Shown here: piece by piece, positions 1 to 8,328 of the stretch
Position numbering within the stretch: the first letter of the stretch is position 1
Layout of the letters: each line of letters opens with the position of its first letter
NCBI GenBank assembly: GCA_030590175.1
Contig: JAUUZE010000003.1
Coordinates: 1-37,967, forward strand
Direction: 5' to 3'
Length of the DNA stretch: 37,967 nucleotides
Origin: Clostridia bacterium
GTDB lineage: Bacteria; Bacillota; Clostridia; DUPQ01
The notes under the pieces: model-generated
The model's database searches: none
What the model saw: only the letters and a program-made list of their open reading frames with translations
What the model was told of the DNA's origin: nothing
Made by a program: the position numbers and the translations under genes

Positions 1-506
1 ATGAAGAGTTTATATATGAAAATGAAGAGAGACAATTAAACTTTATAATGGACGCTATTAAAGGAATAAGAAATACTAGAAGTAATATGGATGTTAAACC
101 ATCTAGGAAAGCTTCACTAATTTTTATAACTGATGATAAAGATATTAAAAAATTGCTTATTAGTTCTTCAAACTATTTTGAAAAATTAGCATATGCTAGT
201 GATGTATCAATTATTGATTCTACACAACCAATTCCAGAAAAAGCAGTTTCTCTTGTATTAGATAAAACAACACTGTATATACCTCTATCAGATTTAATTG
301 ATTACAAGGCAGAGCTTGCTAGGTTACAAGGAGAAAAGAGTAAATTAGAAAATGAAGTAAAGCGAGCTTCTTCAAAATTAAATAATGAGCGATTTGTTAG
401 TAAAGCTCCAAAAGATGTGGTTGCTGAAGAGCGAGAAAAATTAACAAAGTATGAAGAGATGTTAAGTAGAATTATTATACAAATTGACACATTAAAAAAC
501 CAATAA
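1..506 (+). CDS. valS: Valyl-tRNA synthetase, C-terminal fragment (5' end outside window)
   Basis: The open frame runs in from the left edge (first full codon at base 3) and ends at the TAA at 504-506, giving about 167 residues. It is the tail of a class I aminoacyl-tRNA synthetase. The run MDAIKGIRNTRSNMDV is the typical end of the anticodon-binding domain, and the last 65 or so residues (ELARLQGEKSKLENEV onward, rich in K/E/L) form the two-helix coiled-coil arm that closes bacterial ValS. The enzyme charges tRNA-Val in the cytoplasm. The catalytic domain lies upstream of the window, so activity cannot be judged here. An internal ATG at 48 is not a start, because homology continues upstream of it. 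A hairpin follows 33 bases after the stop. I see no overlap with the next gene, so valS ends its own unit. Confidence 0.93.
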   Translation, partial: EEFIYENEERQLNFIMDAIKGIRNTRSNMDVKPSRKASLIFITDDKDIKKLLISSSNYFEKLAYASDVSIIDSTQPIPEKAVSLVLDKTTLYIPLSDLIDYKAELARLQGEKSKLENEVKRASSKLNNERFVSKAPKDVVAEEREKLTKYEEMLSRIIIQIDTLKNQ

Positions 507-538
507 TATACCTAAAAAAATTATATTAAAATTCTTAA

Positions 539-562
539 AACTCCCCTAGAAATAGGGGAGTT
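539..562 (+). terminator. Hairpin after valS, probable terminator
   Basis: AACTCCCCTA and TAGGGGAGTT form a perfect 10-bp stem closed by a GAAA tetraloop. The run after the stem is TTATTGG rather than a real T tract, so termination may be partial. The hairpin sits 33 bases beyond the valS stop and before the promoter at 626. Confidence 0.65.
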
Positions 563-625
563 ATTGGCATATACTCACAATAATAGTATCTGTAAATATT
601 TGCTAAAAAAAATATTGTTAAAAAA

Positions 626-654
626 TTGACACAGTGTTTATTTGATGGTAGATT
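626..654 (+). promoter_or_regulatory. Predicted sigma-A promoter of the Mrp/complex-I-like operon
   Basis: A perfect -35 box TTGACA (626-631) is followed after 17 bases by TAGATT (649-654), which matches four of six -10 positions. The predicted start of transcription is near 661, about 60 bases before the GTG start of the first gene. The dyad at 661-692 begins exactly there. Confidence 0.6.
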
Positions 655-660
655 ATAAGT

Positions 661-692
661 ACATATTATCATATTAGAATATGATGATATGT
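661..692 (+). promoter_or_regulatory. 32-base dyad at the predicted transcription start
   Basis: ACATATTATCATATT, a two-base centre AG, then AATATGATGATATGT form a 15-bp inverted repeat with a single mismatch that becomes a G-U pair in RNA. It covers the predicted +1 region between the promoter and the ribosome binding site (707-716). It could be a repressor operator or a 5' mRNA-stabilising hairpin. I do not recognise it as a known operator type. Confidence 0.55.
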
Positions 693-721
693 GGAAGATT
701 TTACATAAAAGGGGGGATAAT

Positions 722-1207
722 GTGAAAAGATATTTTTCAACATTTATACTCTGTTTTGGTGTTTGGCTTCTCTTAGCAGGAGTACAACCAGTGGAACTCA
801 TTGTTGGCGCAATCGTATCTGCGATTATCGCTTTCATAGCAAAAAGTATATTTACTTATGAACTGACTTGGAAATTCCCAGTCAATTTATTACTGTTTAT
901 TGTTTGGTACATACCAATATTTTTAGTTGAACTAATCAAAGCAAATATTGATGTTGCTATTAGAGTACTAAATCCCAAAATACCAATTAATCCAGGGTTT
1001 GTAAAAGTAGATACCAAGGTAACAAATGAACTTGGCAAATTAACATTAGCAAATTCTATTACTTTGACTCCAGGAACGATTACAGTTGATGTAGCCGAAG
1101 ATGGATTATTTGTTCATTGGATTGATGTCAAAGGAAAAGACCGCGAAGATATATCTTCACGTATTGCTGGAAAATTTGAAAAAGTGTTAAGGAGGATATT
1201 TCAATGA
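722..1207 (+). CDS. mrpE: Mrp antiporter subunit E-like protein (MbxA/MbhA position)
   Basis: A 161-residue membrane protein of the MnhE/MrpE family, first gene of the operon. I chose the GTG at 722 because AAAAGGGGGG lies five bases before it. The upstream in-frame ATG at 689 falls inside the dyad, has no Shine-Dalgarno sequence and would add 11 non-conserved residues. Two or three hydrophobic segments lie in the first 75 residues (FGVWLLLAG, GAIVSAIIAFIA, LLLFIVWYIPIFLVELIKAN), followed by a soluble domain with NSITLTPGTITVDV, which is highly typical of the family. In Mrp antiporters and Mbh/Mbx complexes this subunit belongs to the ion-translocating module; its exact role is unresolved. 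The stop overlaps the next start (ATGA), indicating translational coupling. Confidence 0.9.
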   Translation: MKRYFSTFILCFGVWLLLAGVQPVELIVGAIVSAIIAFIAKSIFTYELTWKFPVNLLLFIVWYIPIFLVELIKANIDVAIRVLNPKIPINPGFVKVDTKVTNELGKLTLANSITLTPGTITVDVAEDGLFVHWIDVKGKDREDISSRIAGKFEKVLRRIFQ

Positions 1208-1455
1208 GTACAATTATTTTCTTATCTTTAGCAGGACTAGGTGTAGTTTTTTCTGTTTTTCGTTTAATTGTAGGGCCTACTCCATTTGATAGAATAGTAA
1301 GCCTTGATGCAATGAATATTTTAATAACTGGGTTATTAGTAGTTATTGCTTTAATACTTGATAGATCTTTATATCTTGATATTGCCATTGTTTATGCAAT
1401 TTTAGCATTTTTAGAAACTGTGGTATTTGCCAAGTTTTTGGAGGGTAAATCATGA
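1204..1455 (+). CDS. mrpF: Mrp antiporter subunit F-like protein (MbxB position)
   Basis: 83 residues with three transmembrane helices, the usual size of MnhF/MrpF. The signature RLIVGPTPFDRIVSLDAMN follows the first helix, and DIAIVYAILAFLETVVFAKF ends the protein. It is part of the small-subunit cluster that packs with the antiporter subunits in the membrane. It starts within the stop of mrpE and ends within the start of mrpG (ATGA at both junctions). The Shine-Dalgarno sequence AAGGAGG lies at about 1189-1195. Confidence 0.92.
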   Translation: MSTIIFLSLAGLGVVFSVFRLIVGPTPFDRIVSLDAMNILITGLLVVIALILDRSLYLDIAIVYAILAFLETVVFAKFLEGKS

Positions 1456-1793
1456 ATATAGCAGGAATTATTTTATTAATAGCTGGAGGCTTTTTCTATG
1501 CTATTGGTGGTCTTGGATTAGTCAGAATGCCAGATATTTATAACAGAGCACAAGCTGCGACTAAGGCTACAACTTTAGGAACAATTTTTACATTAATAGG
1601 AGTAGGGCTTTATCAACCAACTTGGTTCCCGAAACTTGCAGTTATAATTATATTTATTCTAATCACCAATCCCATAAGTAGCTCAACCTTAATAAGATCA
1701 GCTTATAAGAGTGGTGTTAAGGCAACTGATAAAACAGGTGTCGATGAATTGAAAGATTATTATGAAAAGGAGGAAAGTGATGCAAATAGTTAA
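1452..1793 (+). CDS. mrpG: Mrp antiporter subunit G-like protein (MbxC position)
   Basis: 113 residues with three predicted helices. The MnhG/MrpG signature GGLGLVRMPDIYNRAQAATK sits after helix 1, and ITNPISSSTLIRSAYKSG follows helix 3. A charged C-terminal tail (DELKDYYEKEESDANS) faces the cytoplasm. It belongs to the ion-translocating module of the complex. The stop lies 14 bases beyond the start of the next gene, whose ribosome binding site is inside this reading frame. Confidence 0.91.
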   Translation: MNIAGIILLIAGGFFYAIGGLGLVRMPDIYNRAQAATKATTLGTIFTLIGVGLYQPTWFPKLAVIIIFILITNPISSSTLIRSAYKSGVKATDKTGVDELKDYYEKEESDANS

Positions 1794-2034
1794 TATTATC
1801 GAAATAGCTGTTAGTGTTTTTCTAGTATTATTTGCACTTGTAGCAGTATTTTCTAAAAACCTTATAAATAGTATTATTTTTCTATCAATCATGAGTATGT
1901 TGGCTGTTGTTGCTTTTGCATTATTTAGAGCACCTGATGTTGCGATTACTGAAGCAGTTATCGGTTCTGGTTTAATAACCTTCATTTTTATTATTACCAT
2001 AAAAACTGCGAAGAAAGCAGGTAAAGAGAAATGA
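1780..2034 (+). CDS. MbhD-like membrane subunit (DUF4040 family)
   Basis: 84 residues with three transmembrane helices. The motif FRAPDVAITEAVIGSGL is typical of the MbhD/DUF4040 domain that forms part of the large MrpA protein in classical Mrp antiporters and is a free-standing subunit in Mbh and Mbx. The start at 1780 is preferred over the in-frame ATG at 1762 because AAGGAGG precedes it at proper spacing; the upstream start would add six charged residues. In known structures this subunit sits between the antiporter subunits and contributes to the ion path. It overlaps mrpG by 14 bases and the next gene by 4. Confidence 0.87.
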   Translation: MQIVNIIEIAVSVFLVLFALVAVFSKNLINSIIFLSIMSMLAVVAFALFRAPDVAITEAVIGSGLITFIFIITIKTAKKAGKEK

Positions 2035-2774
2035 AAAAAATATTTATTGGAATCTTTGTAATTGCTTTTAGCGTAGTATTTTTACTAGCTATTTCAAATA
2101 GTGTTGATTTGTTTACGTATAATGATTCTTTATCAAGTGATAGTGTGTCAAATGGTTATATCAATAAAAACGTAACAAAAAATCAAAGTGAAGTTATTTT
2201 TAATGAAACTACTGATGCAGAAACAGGTTCTGCAAACATTGTAACTAGTATAATAGTAAATTATCGTTCTTTTGATACTTTAGGAGAGGTTACAGTTCTG
2301 TTTCTTTCTGCTATTGGAGTATCACTATTATTTGGTTCAACAGGAAAATTAGCTGAGAGGAAAAAAAGTGGTTTTATTCTACGAACAGCTGCTAGAATTA
2401 TTTTTCCAATGTTATTAGTAACAGGAACATATTTGTTTACTCATGGACATTTAACACCAGGTGGAGGTTTCCCAGGTGGTGCCATGATTGCAGCATCCTT
2501 TTTATTACTTTATTTAGCTGATGAAAAATTTGTTACAGCTATTGAGAAAATTAAACTAGTAGAAGGTAGTGCTGGTACACTTTATGTTCTTATTGGAATA
2601 ACAGGATTAGTAACTGGAGGATATTTCTTAGCAAACTTCATACCAACTGGAACAGTTGGTCAGTTAATTAGTTCAGGAATTATTCCTTTAATATACGTAT
2701 TAATTGGATTAAAGGTAGGCGCTGAAATTACTTCAGTTGTTAGCCGTTATTTACAAGAGGAGGTAACTTCATGA
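2031..2774 (+). CDS. mrpB: Fused MbhE plus MnhB/MrpB-like membrane subunit
   Basis: 247 residues, longer than a lone MrpB (about 140), because an MbhE-type domain precedes it. Residues 1-100 hold one hydrophobic segment, a polar extracytoplasmic loop rich in S/N/T and the motif NIVTSIIVNYRSFDTLGEVT. Residues 115-245 are the MnhB domain with FTHGHLTPGGGFPGGAM, the family hallmark. The combination corresponds to MbhE+MbhF or to the C-terminus of MrpA plus MrpB. It forms part of the ion-translocating membrane module. ATGA overlaps on both sides tie it to its neighbours. Confidence 0.9.
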   Translation: MKKIFIGIFVIAFSVVFLLAISNSVDLFTYNDSLSSDSVSNGYINKNVTKNQSEVIFNETTDAETGSANIVTSIIVNYRSFDTLGEVTVLFLSAIGVSLLFGSTGKLAERKKSGFILRTAARIIFPMLLVTGTYLFTHGHLTPGGGFPGGAMIAASFLLLYLADEKFVTAIEKIKLVEGSAGTLYVLIGITGLVTGGYFLANFIPTGTVGQLISSGIIPLIYVLIGLKVGAEITSVVSRYLQEEVTS

Positions 2775-3115
2775 TTAGAGTAGCCTCATTACTATTATTA
2801 ATGATTGGATTGTATGGATTATTATCTACTAGAAATGTTATTAAAATGATTATTTCTATTAATATCATGGAATTAGGTGTAAATATCTTTATTGTCTCCA
2901 TTGGTTTTGTTACAAATGGTGTTGCACCAATTTTAACTAGTCAGGTCAATTCATCACTTAGTAATTTTGTAGATCCTTTACCACAAGCATTAGTATTAAC
3001 ATCTATTGTTATTGGTTTAGGGATAACAGCATTAGGGTTAGCATTTGCTAGAAAGCTATACAAAAAGTATGGCACCTATGATTTAGCAAAGATAGGAGGT
3101 ATGAAAGATGAATAA
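2771..3115 (+). CDS. mrpC: MrpC/NuoK-like membrane subunit (MbxG position)
   Basis: 114 residues with three transmembrane helices, the NuoK/MnhC fold. Family features include SINIMELGVNIFIVSIG (helix 2, with the conserved Glu) and DPLPQALVLTSIVIGLGITA (helix 3). In complex I the Glu residues of NuoK are part of the proton path, and the equivalent role in Mrp systems is accepted. Its start overlaps the stop of the preceding gene by four bases; its end overlaps the next gene by eight. Confidence 0.92.
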   Translation: MIRVASLLLLMIGLYGLLSTRNVIKMIISINIMELGVNIFIVSIGFVTNGVAPILTSQVNSSLSNFVDPLPQALVLTSIVIGLGITALGLAFARKLYKKYGTYDLAKIGGMKDE

Positions 3116-4544
3116 TCCTGTATTATTAATTGTCATACCGTTATTATTAGCATTTTTATCTGTAATTATTAAAAAAGCAGGTAAATGGCTATTATTAGTT
3201 GGTTTACTTTTCAACACAGCATTGGCATTCTTTATTACAACGGGTGAAACTATTATTGGTGGATTTGCTCCTCCATATGGAATAAATCTTGTTGTCGATC
3301 AATTTACTTTAGTAGGAGTTATCTTAATAAACACATTAATGCTCATTACAATTGTTGTGTCATTTGATTTAGTGGGTAAATATTCCATTGTTTTATTAAC
3401 AGCATTAGCAGGTATTAATGGTATGCTTTTGACAGGTGACTTATTTAATCTGTTTGTCTTTATGGAAATTACAGTTATTGCAGCATATATTTTAAGTGCT
3501 CAAGCTAAAAAGTATCACCACACAATAACCTATTTGGTAATTGGTTCAGTTGGTTCAGTTTTATACTTGCTAGGTATTATATTATTGTATAACTTAACAG
3601 GTAGTTTAAATATGGCTGATGTAGCAGCAAAATTACCTCTATTAACTACTAAAGAACTTTTAGTTCCAGTCTTATTGATTTTCATTGGGATTGGTGTTGA
3701 AGTTAAATTAATGCCTGTAAGTGGATGGGTTAAAGGAGTTTATTCAAATGCAAATAGACTTATTGCTCCATTATTCGCATCAGTAATTGCAGGAACTGCT
3801 CTATTTGTTTTTGGTAAATTATTCGTAAGCGTCTTACCAGTTAGTGATACTTTAACATTATTAATGTTAATTATGTCAGTTATGACTTTTGTCTTTGGTG
3901 AGTTTGCAGCATTTAACCAGAAAAGAGTAAAAAACATTCTACTTTATTCAAGTATTGGACAAGCTGGTTTAGTTACTGCTTTGTTTATATCAGGTTTAGT
4001 ATATGCAGCTGTGATTTTACTAATTAGTAATGTTATTTCTAAATTAATTATGTTTACCATTGCAGGTGCTTTTACTGAAAAATATGAAACTGATGACTAT
4101 GAGTCATTAAACGGTGTATTTGTTCATAATAAATTTACTGGGATAGCATTTACAATTGCAGCTTTATCTATGGCAGGTATTCCACTATTAATTGGTTTCT
4201 ATGCTAAGCTAAATATCCTTATTGGATTTTTCCAAGCGCAGAACTATGTTCTTCCAGCAATCATTTTACTTATGGCTATAGTTGAAGGGGCATATATTAT
4301 TAAGTTATTACTAGCTCTTTGGGCACCTGGAAAAGAAGGACAAGTTTCAGAAAAATCATTTGCAGTAGAGAAAAAACAATTATTATCAGTTAAAAATACA
4401 ATAATCTGTTTAATAGTTGCCTTAGTTATTATTGCAGGTGGAGTATTAATAGATATAACAGAAAAAGTTGTAACAGATGGACAACCACTATTAGGTGATC
4501 AATCACCATCATTTACAATATCTCAAAGTAAAGGAGGGGAATAA
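3108..4544 (+). CDS. mrpD: MrpD-type ion antiporter subunit (MbxH position)
   Basis: 478 residues with about 14 transmembrane helices, the proton-conducting antiporter family shared by MrpD, MbhH and NuoN/M/L. Key residues are visible: Glu120 in the helix-5 motif NLFVFMEITVIAAY and Lys200 in helix 7 (GVEVKLMP). The region after Lys200, usually PLHxWLPxAHxxAPSxVSA, reads PVSGWVKGVYSNANRLIA and is atypical, as in MbhH/MrpD relatives. It is predicted to carry Na+ or H+ across the membrane. A one-base overlap joins it to the second, more canonical antiporter subunit; possession of two such subunits argues for Mbx/Mbs architecture rather than Mbh. Confidence 0.9.
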   Translation: MNNPVLLIVIPLLLAFLSVIIKKAGKWLLLVGLLFNTALAFFITTGETIIGGFAPPYGINLVVDQFTLVGVILINTLMLITIVVSFDLVGKYSIVLLTALAGINGMLLTGDLFNLFVFMEITVIAAYILSAQAKKYHHTITYLVIGSVGSVLYLLGIILLYNLTGSLNMADVAAKLPLLTTKELLVPVLLIFIGIGVEVKLMPVSGWVKGVYSNANRLIAPLFASVIAGTALFVFGKLFVSVLPVSDTLTLLMLIMSVMTFVFGEFAAFNQKRVKNILLYSSIGQAGLVTALFISGLVYAAVILLISNVISKLIMFTIAGAFTEKYETDDYESLNGVFVHNKFTGIAFTIAALSMAGIPLLIGFYAKLNILIGFFQAQNYVLPAIILLMAIVEGAYIIKLLLALWAPGKEGQVSEKSFAVEKKQLLSVKNTIICLIVALVIIAGGVLIDITEKVVTDGQPLLGDQSPSFTISQSKGGE

Positions 4545-6367
4545 TGACTTTAATTACTGTATTAATCACCCTGCTTACCTTAGCAGCAGTTACATATTTA
4601 TTATCACTTGTTAATAGCAAATTAGGAGCTTACTTTACTATTGTAACTTCACTAGCTACGATTGTTATGCTATTTTTAATAAAAGATAGTATAGGTCAAT
4701 CTTATAGCTTGTCGTTTTTCACTTTTAAATTAACAACTGTTGGATGGTATTTTTCCATGGTTATGGTGACAGTATATTTCACAACAGCTTTTCTAAATCC
4801 ATTTTGGATAAAAAAAATGATTTATCCTGCTGCATATAACTTATTCTTTTTAGTTTCATTAATTGGAACAATTGGAATGTTTTTTGCCAGAGATTTCATT
4901 ACTTTATTCATTTGTTGGGAAACAGTGGTATGGACATCTACTTTCATTATACAGATGGGAAAATCTAGAAAATCATCTTATGTATACTATGTAGTTAGTG
5001 CAATTGGTTCAATGGTAACACTTTTTGCAATGATGTTAGTTTATCAAGTTTCTGGAACATTAGAAATTTCAACAGCATTTAGTGCGCTTTCTGGACAACC
5101 AGTATTAGCTTTAATTGTATTCTTTACATTTATATTAGCTGGACTTAGTAAAATTGGTATATTCCCATTTCATGTATGGTTACCAATGGCACATGGAAGT
5201 GCTCCACATACCTTTTCACCGGTATTATCAGGTGGACTAGTAAAAATGGGAGCATTTATCGCTTATCTAAGTGTTACAGCATTTGCAGCTTATGAAGTTT
5301 TTGCTAATACATTCACTATTATGGGAATACCAGCACCTTTATACATAATTATGGTGCTTGGTGCAATTTCAATTGTTGTGGGAACAGTGATGGCCATTAG
5401 GCAAGATGATGCTAAAAAGTTATTAGCATATTCCTCTGTAGCAAATGGAGGATATATATTAATTGGAATTTTATTATATGATCAAATAGCTTTTGCAGGT
5501 GGAATGCTTCATTTAATTTCCCATGCATTAGCTTCAGCTACAGCTTTTATTACAATTGCCATAGTGGCATATCGTACTGGAACAACAAAAATGTCAGAAT
5601 TAGGTGGCATGATTCATAGAATGCCAGTAACTTATACTGTTTATTTAATTGCAATTATATCCATGGCAGGAATACCTCCAATGGGTGGATTTGTTTCTAA
5701 ATGGTTAATATTACAAGGACTTGCAGATCGTGGGTTATTATTCCTAGCGGCAGCTGCTTTCTTTGGTTCAATTGGTTCATTTATGTATGTGTTTAGACCA
5801 CTTAGTGCTGTATTCTTAGGTCAATTAGCTCCAAAATATGAAAAAATAAAAGAAGCTAATATAATGATGCAAATTCCAATGTACTTATTAACTATAGCAA
5901 CATTATTAGTTGGAGTATTCCCAAATGTTGTATTACGTGTCATAGCTGATATTCAACTTGAAGCTGGAATACAAGAAATAGTATTAGTTGGAAACACAAT
6001 TGTAGTATCAAATGGTGTATTAGACGCTTTAAGAGTATTTATTGTATTCGGATATGGTTTCTTAATTGCTTTAGTAATATTCATCTTAAGGAGAAAGAGC
6101 AGAAGGGTAACTTTAATGGATACCTATACTTCAGCTGAGTTTATTCATACACCAGAGTTATTACATTATTCAAGTAATTTTTATGCTCCTTTTGAGCGAT
6201 TAACAAAAAAACCTTATCCAGTACTTAACTTATATGAAAAAGTATCAATTAAGATAAAAGAGATTGGGCATATGGCAGAGAGCCTATTTTCAAGTTCTAA
6301 ACCGGCAATTACCATATTCTGGATTATCATTGTGTTTGCAATATTTTTCTTAGGAGGTGTTCTATAA
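4544..6367 (+). CDS. Second antiporter subunit, NuoL/MrpA-like (MbxH' position)
   Basis: 607 residues with about 14 core helices plus a C-terminal extension. Canonical motifs are present: Glu126 (FICWETVVW), Lys203 in SKIGIFPFHVWLPMAHGSAP, a further Lys in GGLVKMGAF, and SVANGGYILIG later. The core ends near residue 500. Then comes a basic loop (RRKSRR), a hydrophilic stretch starting TSAEFIHTPELLHY, an amphipathic segment around the Pro-rich KKPYPVLNLYEK, and a last helix. This tail resembles the lateral-arm extension of such subunits. In archaeal Mbs/Mbx a second antiporter subunit in this place distinguishes the complex from Mbh hydrogenase. It should translocate a second ion per turnover. 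One-base overlaps join both neighbours. Confidence 0.9.
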   Translation: MTLITVLITLLTLAAVTYLLSLVNSKLGAYFTIVTSLATIVMLFLIKDSIGQSYSLSFFTFKLTTVGWYFSMVMVTVYFTTAFLNPFWIKKMIYPAAYNLFFLVSLIGTIGMFFARDFITLFICWETVVWTSTFIIQMGKSRKSSYVYYVVSAIGSMVTLFAMMLVYQVSGTLEISTAFSALSGQPVLALIVFFTFILAGLSKIGIFPFHVWLPMAHGSAPHTFSPVLSGGLVKMGAFIAYLSVTAFAAYEVFANTFTIMGIPAPLYIIMVLGAISIVVGTVMAIRQDDAKKLLAYSSVANGGYILIGILLYDQIAFAGGMLHLISHALASATAFITIAIVAYRTGTTKMSELGGMIHRMPVTYTVYLIAIISMAGIPPMGGFVSKWLILQGLADRGLLFLAAAAFFGSIGSFMYVFRPLSAVFLGQLAPKYEKIKEANIMMQIPMYLLTIATLLVGVFPNVVLRVIADIQLEAGIQEIVLVGNTIVVSNGVLDALRVFIVFGYGFLIALVIFILRRKSRRVTLMDTYTSAEFIHTPELLHYSSNFYAPFERLTKKPYPVLNLYEKVSIKIKEIGHMAESLFSSSKPAITIFWIIIVFAIFFLGGVL

Positions 6368-7287
6368 TGACTGTGATGAATTTTGTTTATGGCTTTATTG
6401 TCTTATTGGCAGCATTTATTTTTCAGACAGCTTTAACAGGTGTTAATAGAAAAGTAACTGCACGTATACAAAAGAGATATGGACCTAGATGGTATCAACA
6501 GTTTTTAGATATCTTCAAAGCGCTACGTAAAGGTTCAATTACTCATGGATGGGTATTTGACTTTGGTGTAATAATGGCACTTGGAGGAATTATGGCAACG
6601 GTTATTTTCATTCCTGTTGCTGGATTTGAAGCATTCCCAAATATGGATAATGTATTTGTAATTTCTTATCTACTAGCTGTTGGAATGCTAGGAATGGCTA
6701 TGAGTGCAGCAGGTTCTGGTAACCCTTGGGCAAGTATAGGTGTATCTAGAGCACTAACCAATATGGTTGCTTATGATGTTCCATTAATGATTGTAATCTT
6801 TACATTAATATTTGCCTTTGATACAGCCTCTGTATCAGAAATTGCCGCTATGCAACAAGGAATGGGTGTTCTAGGTTGGAATGCCGTTAGAATGCCTTTA
6901 GGAGGCATTGTAGCCTTTATAGCATTGTTTGGTATGTTGGGTAAAAAACCCTTTGACTCTTTCATTGCTCCTGCTGAAATTGCTTCAGGACCAATGGTAG
7001 AATATGGTGGAAAACATTTAGGATTTATGTTCATTTTACATGAACTAATGACATTTATTGAAGTATCATTAATTTTAAGTTTATTCTTTGGTGGTGGAAG
7101 TTCAATTTTAGTATATGCCATCAAATATGCAATATTATATACTCTGGTCAATATAATATCTCAGGTTATGCCTAGATTTAAAATTGATCAAGCTGTTAAA
7201 TTTTTCTACAGAGTTCCGTTAGTTTTCGCAATTATTCAGGGCTTAGTAGTCATCTTCTTAGGATGGGGGGTATCTGTATGGTTTTAG
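6367..7287 (+). CDS. nuoH: NuoH-like membrane subunit (MbxM position)
   Basis: 306 residues with eight predicted helices; this is the NuoH/MbhM/EchB family that joins the peripheral redox arm to the membrane arm. The N-terminal motif GVNRKVTARIQKRYGPRWYQ is diagnostic, as is the loop KPFDSFIAPAEIASGPMVEY, which retains the acidic residues that surround the quinone site in complex I. Here a quinone substrate is not implied; Mbh and Mbx keep the same loop. Encoded before the NuoB-like gene, as in archaeal Mbx clusters. The stop overlaps the NuoB-like start by ten bases, with the Shine-Dalgarno sequence inside this gene. Confidence 0.93.
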   Translation: MTVMNFVYGFIVLLAAFIFQTALTGVNRKVTARIQKRYGPRWYQQFLDIFKALRKGSITHGWVFDFGVIMALGGIMATVIFIPVAGFEAFPNMDNVFVISYLLAVGMLGMAMSAAGSGNPWASIGVSRALTNMVAYDVPLMIVIFTLIFAFDTASVSEIAAMQQGMGVLGWNAVRMPLGGIVAFIALFGMLGKKPFDSFIAPAEIASGPMVEYGGKHLGFMFILHELMTFIEVSLILSLFFGGGSSILVYAIKYAILYTLVNIISQVMPRFKIDQAVKFFYRVPLVFAIIQGLVVIFLGWGVSVWF

Positions 7288-7829
7288 AAAATCAAGATAA
7301 CAGAAACTTATGGGAAAAAATCGGTGATTTTTTCAGTGCCAACTCAATTTGGATGAAATGGTATTGTACTGGTTGTGGAGCAATTGAATTGCCTCCAACA
7401 ATGACATCACGATTTGATATGGAACGTTTAGGAATGGGGCCAATGGCTACACCTAGACAAGCAGATGTACTGCTTATTACAGGTTACTTAAGTAGCAAAA
7501 CACTAAGAAGGGTTATCTACTCTTATGAGCAGATGCAAGATCCTAAATATATTGTAGCTTTTGGTTCATGTACAATCAATGGAGGAATCTACTATGATTC
7601 CTATGCAACTATTAATCAGTTAGATAAATATATACCTGTTGATTTGTATATTGCAGGATGTATGCCACGTCCAGAAGGAATTATGAATGCTTTTGCTGAT
7701 TTAATTACCATGATAAAAAAAGGGCAAGCCAATGGATGGCGCCATTACCAAGAAAATTATGAATGGTATAAGCAAAATCAACTAGACTCATTAAAGGAGG
7801 TAATTATACATGATGAATTCCATGAATAA
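7278..7829 (+). CDS. nuoB: NuoB/MbhJ-like [4Fe-4S] subunit
   Basis: 183 residues. The start at 7278 follows GGGGGG (7265-7270) at seven bases; the in-frame ATG at 7263 would lie inside that site. Four cysteines expected to bind the cluster proximal to the active site are present: Cys30 and Cys33 (WYCTGCGAIE, spaced as in the hydrogenase-type small subunit rather than the adjacent pair of complex I), Cys98 (FGSCTINGG) and Cys128 (AGCMPRPEG). RFDMERLGMGPMATPRQAD is strongly NuoB-like. It passes electrons from the ferredoxin-like subunit to the site at the NuoD-like interface. The gene overlaps both neighbours and its 3' end contains the ribosome binding site of nuoC. Confidence 0.93.
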   Translation: MVLENQDNRNLWEKIGDFFSANSIWMKWYCTGCGAIELPPTMTSRFDMERLGMGPMATPRQADVLLITGYLSSKTLRRVIYSYEQMQDPKYIVAFGSCTINGGIYYDSYATINQLDKYIPVDLYIAGCMPRPEGIMNAFADLITMIKKGQANGWRHYQENYEWYKQNQLDSLKEVIIHDEFHE

Positions 7830-8328
7830 TATTATCAAACAAATTGATGATGTCTTAACAATTACAAATAGTGAAATTATTACCAATAGACAGTTTGCTA
7901 TTGATATAAATAGTGGCGATGTTCATCAGTCATTAGCATATTTAAAATCAATTGGATTTACTCAATTAAGTATTCTTACTTGTATTGATTTGATTGCTAA
8001 TAACGAGTTCCAATTAATCTACATTCTTAATAACTGGGAACTAGGATTGTTTGTTATAGTTAGAACCATAATACCTAGAGACAATCCAGCATTTGTTACA
8101 ATAATAAATATTTTTCCAGGTGCAAAGTATTATGAGCGAGAAGTACATGAGTTCTTTGGAGTGACCTTTGAAGGAAATGATTCCTATTCTAAACCATTAC
8201 TACTAGAAATTTGGGATGATATACCTCCACTTAGAAAAGATTTTGATCCCCAAGTATATTCAGATAGTAAGTTTCCAAAGCGTGATTTAGATAAAATATA
8301 TCGCTCTAAAATAGGAGGTGTTGACTAA
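7810..8328 (+). CDS. nuoC: NuoC/MbhK-like peripheral subunit
   Basis: 172 residues, NuoC 30-kDa family. The N-terminal domain is divergent (residues 1-95). The C-terminal signature YEREVHEFFGVTFEGN followed by PPLRKDFDP (about residues 110-150) is diagnostic. This soluble structural subunit holds the NuoB/NuoD-like pair against the membrane arm. AAAGGAGG (7793-7800) lies nine bases before the chosen ATG at 7810; a second ATG at 7813 is equally usable. It overlaps the preceding gene by 20 bases, and its stop directly abuts the next start. Confidence 0.92.
   Translation: MMNSMNNIIKQIDDVLTITNSEIITNRQFAIDINSGDVHQSLAYLKSIGFTQLSILTCIDLIANNEFQLIYILNNWELGLFVIVRTIIPRDNPAFVTIINIFPGAKYYEREVHEFFGVTFEGNDSYSKPLLLEIWDDIPPLRKDFDPQVYSDSKFPKRDLDKIYRSKIGGVD

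Noticed and set aside
689-721. Upstream ATG as the start of mrpE
   Set aside because: It lies inside the dyad, has no ribosome binding site, and the GTG at 722 has a strong one with homology beginning there.
535-837. Minus-strand open frames such as 535-837, 6771-7151 and 26433-26927
   Set aside because: They lie opposite well-supported genes, have no ribosome binding sites or recognisable motifs, and are shadows of AT-rich coding sequence.
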